Assembly: GCA_002633005.1 (NCBI GenBank)
Contig: NMRA01000141.1
Coordinates: 128,194-192,193 of the forward strand
Length of the DNA stretch: 64,000 nt
Origin: Phoronis australis
Taxonomy: Eukaryota > Phoronida > Phoronidae
Direction of reading: 5' to 3'
The position numbers and the translations under genes are program-made. Positions 56,774 through 64,000 of this stretch are shown in pieces; position 1 is the first letter of the stretch; each line of letters starts with the position of its first letter. The notes beneath the pieces are model-generated. The model searched no databases. It was given only the letters and a program-made list of their open reading frames with translations, and had not been told where the DNA came from.

Positions 56774-57058
56774 TCATGAAAAGACTTGTCGACCTACTTC
56801 GATTTTTTGAATGCGACTTTTGGACAGAGGCTTGCAACGCTGTCGCCCAAAATGCAGTGTCGAAACACTAGTCTGTACATTACACTTTGTCGTATACGAA
56901 AGCGAATGAGAAAAATCCGAATTAGGCCTAGTAAATTGGACCTTATTGGGCGAAAGAGGTAAACGTTTTACAATGACGACTAGCACAAAGACCAACATGA
57001 AAACATGTAAAAACTTTCGTCGAGCACGATCATCACTCACTGATTTGGTTGACTTCAT
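56774..57058 (-). CDS. Possible first exon of a type II (signal-anchor) membrane protein
   Basis: From ATG at 57058 the minus strand encodes a basic N-terminus (MKSTKSVSDDRARRK), a single hydrophobic helix (FLHVFMLVFVLVVIV), then about 64 lumenal residues with LHFGRQRCKPLSKSRIQKIE. This layout is that of Golgi glycosyltransferases and related enzymes. A stop occurs at 56774, after which the same frame reopens for about 75 codons, so it may be a pseudogene or hold a sequencing error. A donor-like GTAAAAC also follows the hydrophobic helix. Confidence 0.35.
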   Translation of the reverse strand: MKSTKSVSDDRARRKFLHVFMLVFVLVVIVKRLPLSPNKVQFTRPNSDFSHSLSYTTKCNVQTSVSTLHFGRQRCKPLSKSRIQKIEVGRQVFS

Positions 57059-57139
57059 CGTCACAGCTCTTCTCGACAAATGTCTTAGTAAGCAACTGGT
57101 CTATCGCACTTTTATAAACTCGGTGACGTGATCTATGGC

Positions 57140-58185
57140 AGGGAGTGTAAATCAAAAAGAATGGGTGAAACGTGACTTGCGCAATGACACGTGCTTATAT
57201 CCCGTTCACATGACAACATACACCCAATTTACACGACGGGCGCGAGTAGACACGGGGCAAATGTCCACGTTGTAGGAAAAAAATAGGGATAGTACGCTTG
57301 ATATTTTCAACTCGTAGGCTGCCGGTTCAAACATAGTGGTTTCAAGGCAGAAGCGTGAATACCGATCATCTTACGACATGCTATACTTGTTTCGGAGGCC
57401 AACAATACGTGCCACTAAAATAGTTGGCGATTTCATGGTCAGGTCCCCTATAACTAGACGACTTTTTCGATTAAAATACCCACGAATTAGTGTTATCTTA
57501 TAGATTTAGGAATTCTACAGAAGGGTCTATAAGTTTGCAACAAAACTCTTTGCAATGGTTCTATACATTCTGTTGAGTTAAAAGCTACAATTTTAAGCGC
57601 TATTTTTGTTTTAATTCACAGATTACCATTTTGTTGAGTATTACTGCTATGGGTAAAGCATCGACGAAAGCGTGATTTTGTCACAGAAGCTCCCAATCTT
57701 CATTTCAATATGATAACTCTCTTAAAGGTTGGGATTTCATTTCGGCAATCTCTTTAATATCCCTGGCATACTCTCCTAGTGGCATGACATCTTGGCTATC
57801 AAAACTACAGTCGAGTACCTCCTAGATTCAATCCTGTAACCCCCTTTCGTTTGTATCATTTTTAAACATCCCGTCTAAATTTTATACTTTTCAATGTTTT
57901 CTAAATTTTACCCGGAAGTAGTGCCATATTTTGATTTTTAGCTGGCGTTTGGAGTCTAGTTCATTGCTCAAATACCTGCTGGTAACTTGCAAAATCTACA
58001 GCGTGTCCAAAAACTGTTCTCACACTTCAAATGACAATAACTGCGTTGTTTATTGGATTAGGAACAAGATTATCGACAGAAATTTAAACAGTGGTGATCA
58101 AAAAAGGAAACAGGTCTTCATACCAAAATAAATACATTGTTTATTGACTTGAAAAGAAGATTAATTGACTTTGCATAACCTTGGC
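57140..58185. other. Spacer, no supported gene
   Basis: No domain-bearing frame. Nothing else recognised. Confidence 0.4.
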
Positions 58186-58189
58186 ATTT

Positions 58190-58216
58190 TTGAGACTAAA
58201 CGGCGCGAAATGCAGC
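58190..58216 (-). repeat. Family D terminus fragment
   Basis: On the minus strand GCATTTCGCGCCGTTTAGTC matches the terminus of the family D MITE. No second arm is apparent. Confidence 0.35.
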
Positions 58217-58573
58217 TATAAAGTTTCTTCCTGTAACTGATTGTTTGCCATGTACCAATACATACAGAGCACGTAGCGGCTCACGCCGGCGCCTGCCCTC
58301 ACAACAAGGTGTACCGGCATAGATCAATGTGTAACTTTACAATAAGCCTGTGAGCAGAGTCTGGTCCACGGAAACTGAATTTGAACTCCCAGCATTGGAC
58401 AAGCTGGCTGCAACAGACGGTGGCCAACCTATAGACCTAATGGGGCAATTCGGAGAATTCTCCTAACGCGGTGTCGCTGCTGTACTAGTGGTGATTGAAT
58501 TGCGCATGCGTCGCTGTCTGCATGTAAACAGGTGGTAAAAAGACGGAATTGTTGTCAAAATACGTCGTCGCGC

Positions 58574-58768
58574 TAAGCCTTATTATTGCTATTTTCCCTG
58601 TACTGGTGCAAGTCTTCGACAGATGGTAAAAAATTTCCAAAAGACCTCAGGATACTACATTTGTGGAGAATAGCGGTCAAAAGGGTCAACCAACTGGAAA
58701 AAAATGTGTGGATGCGGAAGCCCCGTCATTGTGTGCTCTATGCATTTCCATTGGGAGACTACATATAA
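58574..58768 (+). pseudogene. Degraded THAP domain
   Basis: One frame gives CYFPCTGAS (C-x3-C start). After a frame change, KKFPKDLRILHLWRIAVKRV and NVWMRKPRHCVLYAFP follow the THAP order of FPKD, Trp and the closing Cys, but the final His is replaced. A frameshift near 58620 and the lost ligand make it non-functional. Confidence 0.5.
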
Positions 58769-58879
58769 CATTACTTGGTGAGTTTTTAGCAGTCTGTTTC
58801 TATCGCCATCGTTCGGTGATGTTATACCCACCAGTTACCCCACTGAATAACGGGTTTATTGAGTGGAGCTAAGGGTTTA

Positions 58880-60300
58880 GGAAACTCACCCGGGACTCGG
58901 ATGCCAGGTAGGCTAGCAGCACATATTCATATAGTCCTGGGTGGGAGTGCGCCCAATATAAGAGGTGTATGGTACGTGACTCTCAGATGTCAAGGATAAC
59001 TTTTTCACAGCAGCTTCTCTTCAAAACTATGCCGTGTCCAATAGAATTCTCTAGATGAGTGGGTTTCCTTATTTTATAGCACACCCCACCCCCAGGACTA
59101 CCAGATTAGTTACCGAATTAACATGAATAAGCCTTAATTCAGTAAATGTCGTACCATTGCATTGGAATAAAAATTGACACCTAGAATGAATTTTACTTGT
59201 TGAGATTAGAAGCACATTTTAAGTGTCATGAAAAATACACATTGTTAAATCACTTTTAGCCTTTTTCACATATTTTAATTCAGATATTAAGTAAGACTTG
59301 AGTACAAAGGTTATTAGTTTCTACACATAAACATGAGGATGAAACGTCAAGTTTGTTCTGCCTTACAAAAGTAGTTTTGTCTTGTGTTTTCTTTTACAAT
59401 TTGCTAATATTTCTCCGACTATTCTGTTACAGGTGAGAGAAAACTGAAGCCAACCGCCCGAACGTCTATTTTACCTTTGGACAAAGTGAAAAGCAATCCT
59501 TCAGCAATAACCTGAGAGAATTGAACGTAATTCAGAAATTCAGCACTTGATATGCCTGATTATGGACACCGTCGCAATGTTGCTTCTTTGTATGTATGTG
59601 CTTTTTAGTTTGCCATTTTGTTTTTAAATACACTGATAATTGTTTATTCTCGAATCTTGTGCATAGCAGATTCTTATCCAGCTAGCTACAATTGAAAACA
59701 TACTTTTCTTGCATGTGGAACTTTTGTTCATAGACAAGTTAACACAAACCTTAAAATTGTTCAAAGGCCTTCTTAAGAAAGCTCTAAACATAATTACACA
59801 CACAAACAAACCAAATGCAAACAAAGGGAATACTTCATTTTGATCGCTGCACATTTCTATAGGTCAATGAAAATGACAATTCGCAAGCGTATTCGGCAAT
59901 CATTTCAGCTTTATAAAGAATAAGCACAACTGCACTATGGGGCGTTAAAACTGAAGAAACATTGTAGTTTCAATAATTAGTGACAAAATTGCCTGTTGAT
60001 TAAAAATTTATTCGATGATCAAAGTGTAACATTAACGGGCTTTGTACTGACAATAAGACAATCGATGCAGTCACTGAATGTCATTTCCTCATAATGTGTT
60101 CCAAATTGAAAAGTTTTTACCATTAGTATAAAGCCTTTCTTCTTAAAGGAAAAGATAATGTCACTCAGTGAGAAAGGAAAGGCATTTATACCAGAAGATT
60201 TTGGTTTTCATTTCGCTGGGATCTAGTTTCAATGGCCTATAGAAGCTCTTGTAAAAAGGTCCAGTTTCGAAACGTGGCTTTCTTTCATGTAACCTCATTC
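58880..60300. other. Spacer, no supported gene
   Basis: A minus-strand stretch around 60150-60290 (ETGPFYKSFYRPLKLDPSE) is open and adjoins the YqaJ relic; it could be another piece of the same element. Otherwise AT-rich with nothing recognised. Confidence 0.35.
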
Positions 60301-60304
60301 AGCC

Positions 60305-60660
60305 TCAATAACATCCACAATTAGACCCTTGAAGGTAAACACAACAGCATATCATTTTAATCGTTTTGAGCCCAAAATCGGACCCTAAACTAGGGTTTTT
60401 CTTTAGCTTCATTCCCTCATGTTTCTTCCAGGAAAGGAAATAAGCTGTTGTCCACACATGACTCATTGCCTGTGAAAGGGCATCCTCACCAACAAGGCCT
60501 ACTTGTGAAGCAGTCAGATACAGTTCCTCTGAATACACAGACAGTCCACTGGCACATTGTCTTATGGTAACTTAGTACTGCGAATCACATTTCTCCAGAG
60601 CCACTGACTTGTACGTTGTGCCATGCAGCACTGCTGGTGTGTGGAAGTGCTGTGGGAAGA
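60305..60660 (-). pseudogene. YqaJ-type recombinase/nuclease domain relic
   Basis: On the minus strand CASGLSVYSEELYLTASQ followed by VGLVGEDAL follows the YqaJ pattern 'GL-x-V-x-P-E-x-P-x-L-x-A-S-P-D-G-L-V', with the catalytic PD replaced by QV. The expected 'VEIKCP' after GEDAL is lost, but FLSWKKHEGMKLKKN follows in place. Upstream FHTPAVLHGTTYKSVALEK resembles the domain start and is separated by one stop. YqaJ domains occur in many transposon- and virus-derived proteins of invertebrate genomes. This copy lacks catalytic residues. Confidence 0.5.
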
Positions 60661-60664
60661 GAAC

Positions 60665-62780
60665 GGAGTAACAAAGCTTGTCTATGATACAGCTTGAAGT
60701 GGCCTTAAAATGTCACTGAAACTGGAACAAATATTGAAATATGAATAATTAAGTACTCCAGATTGGGTCAAAAATGCTATTCCTGTTACTCAAAAATATA
60801 TGGTGACTGCTCTACAGTTTCACATAAAATTAAATAATTAATCAGAAACCAAGGGTGTATGTAATAAGTTTTGCATAAAACTGTCATTATTTTTCATTCG
60901 TAGCCATAACAATTCTTTAAACGCATCACATGTCTGCAAAATATGCAAGTTTTTTGAGACAACTTCAAACCTTTGTTACCCATTTTGAAGCCTTTTTAAT
61001 TTTGATACTTTCAGCAATTTAAAACCCCGATTACAGATTCATTGGCCTGTCAAGCATACTTCTAGTCTAAGGCTCAGGGAACCATTTCTCAGACTTTTAA
61101 TTTTTCTTCTAATGGAAGATATGAAGACTTGGGTCATTTAAAAATGATGGATAATCTTTCTTTTGTTTAAGACTAACTACAAATCGTAAGGCACCATCAA
61201 AAGTGCAATTTTCACAAAAATGGCAGTTTGAATTTAAAACGGCTTGCAACATTTTAAGGCATAAGGTAAAACTATTCAGTCACTGTGAATTCAGAAAATG
61301 TAATATATTTTCATGGGTTTACAAATGATAGCAAAACAGTTTCATGAAATAAACTTGAAGGGACTTCATGAAGGTTAAGAATTACCTCACCATGCTCTTT
61401 CCCCCAAACATGTATTACCTGTTATTTCCACACATTCAGTTGTACCAAATATTACAACCCCAACCCCCTATGCCAATCCCCTGCTAGGACCTGAATAAGT
61501 TAATTAACAAAATGACTTACATACCTTTCTTTAAAAATAGCTGTTCCTTTTCAAAGGCTTCGTTCGTTGTCTCCAATATTGAAAGTAGGCTTTGACAACA
61601 GATCTGCACTGGATGGGAAGATCTTGCTGGTTAGCTGCAGTCAAATGCTTAAAACCAGTTTTTGTCCATTCAGGGACGGTGCAGAATCGATGCATATCTC
61701 CTCTGCACGGTACAAGACCTAAAAACCAAAGGTTACGTGAAAACAGACCTGATAGATTTCCAGAAGACATATGATAGGGAGTAAACAAATAGTCTAATGG
61801 ATATTTGTCGCGTACCCTTTACCATTGGGCTTGGATTGTAATCTTAACTCATAACCTATATCGAGTTGACAGCAAAAACATTCAGCATTGATTGATGTAA
61901 CTGTCACTGATAAACCTGTCAGAAATGATTCCAAACAATAATAATGCTTTGATGTACGAAAAGTTCCCGAGTGCTACGTCAAGTATCGTAACACGTCACA
62001 ACAAACAAAGATTAACCCGACTGGCGACTGCCGCGAAGTCGACATCGGCGAGTACCTCAGTTAACAGGCATCCGTAGAATAATCATGTAATAATCGTTAA
62101 AATAATCACAAACCTTACTTTTGTATAAGGTCGTGCTTGCTTCCTCTCATAGAAGCACCCTTTTCACGCAATCTCAGATTCAGTTGGCACGGCTGCAAGC
62201 CATTTCACCATGTATTTAATGGGCTCGCGAAATCGAGGCTCATAATCTTTCACCACTAGTACACGCGCGCCCTCTAGTTATTGTAGATTTTCCGAATAGC
62301 TCTGTTCACGCGGCGGACAATAAAATCCAAAACGAGGTTCATTACGATAATCAAAGCGTAAGTTGACATTGCGTGAGTTAAATGGCCGGTCTTTCGAGGC
62401 CAACCTGGATATTAAATCTTAAAAATATATCAATCATTAACCACAGAGGCGTAGAAAAAATACATTAGAGAACATGTCAATGAACCAAAGAGTTTTTTTT
62501 TCTGAAAACCAGGTTCGAAACATGAACAGTAAATATGATCAAATTGCGACGATCGTGGTGTTACGGATTAGGCATTATGCTGAATACAGGGTTACGTTTC
62601 TTCTAGTAAATTGGTCATCTGCTCGTATTTTTGGAGATGAAGATATATTCGGCAGTGGTGGCTCATCGCATTTTGCTGTCATGTGCAATTAGTCTAATCT
62701 GGTTGATCAAGAATATTAGCAGCATAATGGCATCTGGTTAGGTAGGAACTACCGGGACTCAAAGTTGATTTGTCATTGAT
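60665..62780. other. Gene-poor interval with one short exon-like segment
   Basis: On the minus strand at about 61529-61607, CTTCCCATCCAGTGCAG is followed by SLLSILETTNEAFEKEQLFL and the donor AAAGGTATGTAAG. This is a plausible 78-bp exon, but its neighbours cannot be placed. Other frames (61531-61788, 62474-62692) are unsupported. Confidence 0.3.
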
Positions 62781-62787
62781 CTGAAAG

Positions 62788-62966
62788 AATAAATATAGAT
62801 TATTACATGGAGAAGTCGTTATCCCCCGTTATCTAGAGCCCGAGTGGATTTTGGAGAATTATCGCCCGAGGGCGTTAGCCCCGAGGGTGATAATTCTTCA
62901 AAATCCACGAGGGCTCTAGATAACGAGGGGTAACGACTGAGAACATGCAATAATCTATTTATACCG
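62788..62966. repeat. ~180-bp imperfect palindrome
   Basis: The left half runs AAATATAGATTATTACATGG, GTCGTTATCCCCCGTTATC, TAGAGCCCGAGTGGATTTTG and GAGAATTATCGCCCGAGGG. The right half is its reverse complement with few changes, meeting at GGGCGTTAGCCCCGAGGG near 62870-62887. It would form a cruciform or a very long hairpin in RNA. Probably a MITE without internal sequence. Confidence 0.85.
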
Positions 62967-63498
62967 CATACTAAACGAGAAACATTGCACTGAATCGATT
63001 TACCTTTTCTGACTCTCCACGGCTTTGTAACTACTTTCTATCTCAGAGGCCAGGGTCGGAGGTCGTGGTCTTTTAAGAAAAATCGGGCTATTTTTGTCAA
63101 ATAATGCTTTTACTCAAAACCAATTGAAAACTTGTATAATAGAAATAAATTGAATTTATAAATTAAGGTTTACCAACTATTATAGCTTAAAACACGTTTT
63201 TTTCACGCTAAGCTTCGACCGGGAAATTATCGTCTGCTAAAGTAGGTTACCACTGGTAACTGAATATAATTCTTAAGTCAAAGAACCTGACGACACGATA
63301 CCCGCACTCAAACTGGAGATCGGTGATTTACCAGTAAGAGGATATGAGAGAAAAATTTCACTGAATTAGGATATCATTTTTATGGAAATTATGTGTCTTA
63401 TTTTTCGTAGCCTATAAGTACAGTACAATGCGGTTTGTTGAACATGGGATTATTGCGCGTGCTCATTTAAGTATTCTATTTTAACTCTTGATGACGTC

Positions 63499-63570
63499 AG
63501 TCGCTGCATGGTGTAGTGGTAAAGTCGGCGACCAGCAATTCCAGGGTCTCGGGTTCGACTCCGTCATCGG
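63499..63570 (+). repeat. tRNA-derived sequence (SINE head or tRNA-like gene)
   Basis: TGGTGTAGTGG at 63509-63519 fits the Pol III A box and GGTTCGACTCC at 63552-63562 fits the B box, with tRNA-like spacing. GATGACG at 63490 and CGTCATC at 63562 could pair as a seven-base acceptor stem, but the distance is about 10 nt too long for a normal tRNA. An anticodon arm cannot be drawn with confidence. Confidence 0.5.
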
Positions 63571-63584
63571 TTTCCCGCCAAATC

Positions 63585-63606
63585 GTTATCTCACTAGTGA
63601 GATAAC
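63585..63606. repeat. Perfect 22-bp palindrome
   Basis: GTTATCTCACTAGTGAGATAAC is perfectly self-complementary. It lies just after the tRNA-like sequence and may be part of the same SINE or MITE. Confidence 0.7.
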
Positions 63607-63865
63607 TTTATGGGTTATTACACGGTTGTATCTGCCATTTGACGCTAATATTGTGGTATAATTGATGTTATTAAATTTATATATTCATTATGACAAAAAA
63701 CCAGGCTCGTAATTGAAAATAAAATTTGTTTGACCATCCATTCCATGTGATAGGTTTCAAATATCAATCTGGACCAAGTTGAATTTTAAACTTAAAACAC
63801 CTAATTCTTTCGTTCAAAGCATATCTCGTTTTAGAGCTCAATTTCAGTTAACTGAACAGAACACA

Positions 63866-64000
63866 GTGGCGGATTTAGAGGGGGGCCAAGGGGGCGTCAT
63901 GACCCCTCTCCCCTAAAATTCTCCCACCGCTGATTCCATTTGGCACTGAGTTCAGGAGCGCGAATGTCTGACGGGAAAAATCCTGGCTAATACTCTGCCC
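63866..64000 (+). mobile_element. GC-rich MITE-like repeat, family C (copy 2, cut by window end)
   Basis: Begins CAGTGGCGGATTTAGAGGGG, continues with CCCCTAAAATTCTCC, TTCCATTTGGCA, GAATGTCTGACGGG and AATCCTGGCTAATACTCTGC, parallel to copy 1 at 2113-2263. The right terminus lies beyond the window. Confidence 0.75.

Noticed and set aside
63490-63568. A functional tRNA gene
   Set aside because: A and B boxes and a 7-bp end pairing are present, but the body is about 10 nt too long and no anticodon arm forms; called tRNA-like instead.
1-64000. CRISPR array, operon, phage or plasmid module
   Set aside because: All direct-repeat arrays lack unique spacers of constant length, and gene density and splice signals are those of an animal genome.

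Overview
The window looks like nuclear DNA from an invertebrate animal. It is visibly AT-rich and has long stretches without genes, spliced exons with GT/AG borders, minisatellites, and a very dense population of decayed transposons. The transposon set (Kolobok/THAP, a Penelope-like GIY-YIG element, a possible DIRS-type RT fragment, many short inverted-repeat elements) and an orphan class A GPCR would suit a cnidarian, hemichordate or similar marine invertebrate. The exact lineage cannot be fixed from sequence reading alone. There is no prokaryotic signal, CRISPR array, rRNA, or operon.

Host genes: the only complete, confident gene is an intronless-coding rhodopsin-like GPCR at 42378-43451 (+), with a likely 5'UTR splice acceptor and a 6-codon upstream ORF. 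On the minus strand between 50.8 and 57.1 kb lie several probable exons of secreted or membrane proteins: a Cys-rich terminal exon at 50858-51020, a Pro/Thr-repeat (mucin-like) exon at 54718-55435 with two possible downstream exons, and a signal-anchor exon at 56774-57058. I cannot prove which of these belong together. Weaker single exons are listed at 9.5, 15.3 and 45.7 kb.

Mobile elements by region. 0-5 kb: possible RT fragment at the left edge, AT-rich minisatellite, and first copies of several short repeat families. 4.6-9.1 kb: MITEs with a GCATTTC...GTTTAGC terminus. 10.8-14.1 kb: two fold-back elements whose arms are built from short iterated motifs. 15.1-21 kb: two elements sharing a TGACCTATCGC terminus, one carrying a broken THAP domain, plus a 1.15 kb long-TIR element. 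21.8-22.3 kb: Penelope-like GIY-YIG relic. 26.06-27.41 kb: Kolobok-type element with TTAAAGG ends and a frameshifted THAP transposase. 30.0-30.46 kb: 27-bp minisatellite with a four-unit higher-order pattern. 38-41.5 kb: diverged local duplications. 43.8-44.3 kb: third iterated-motif fold-back, just downstream of the GPCR. 47.9-48.7 kb: probable LTR. 51-54 kb: further MITEs. 60.3-60.7 kb: YqaJ-type nuclease relic. 62.8-63.6 kb: 180-bp palindrome and a tRNA-like SINE head.

Most of the window is therefore transposon graveyard surrounding a few host exons. The points most worth following are the fold-back family with iterated arms, the Kolobok copy whose inverted arms both encode a THAP start, the higher-order minisatellite, and the possible exonisation of element sequence.
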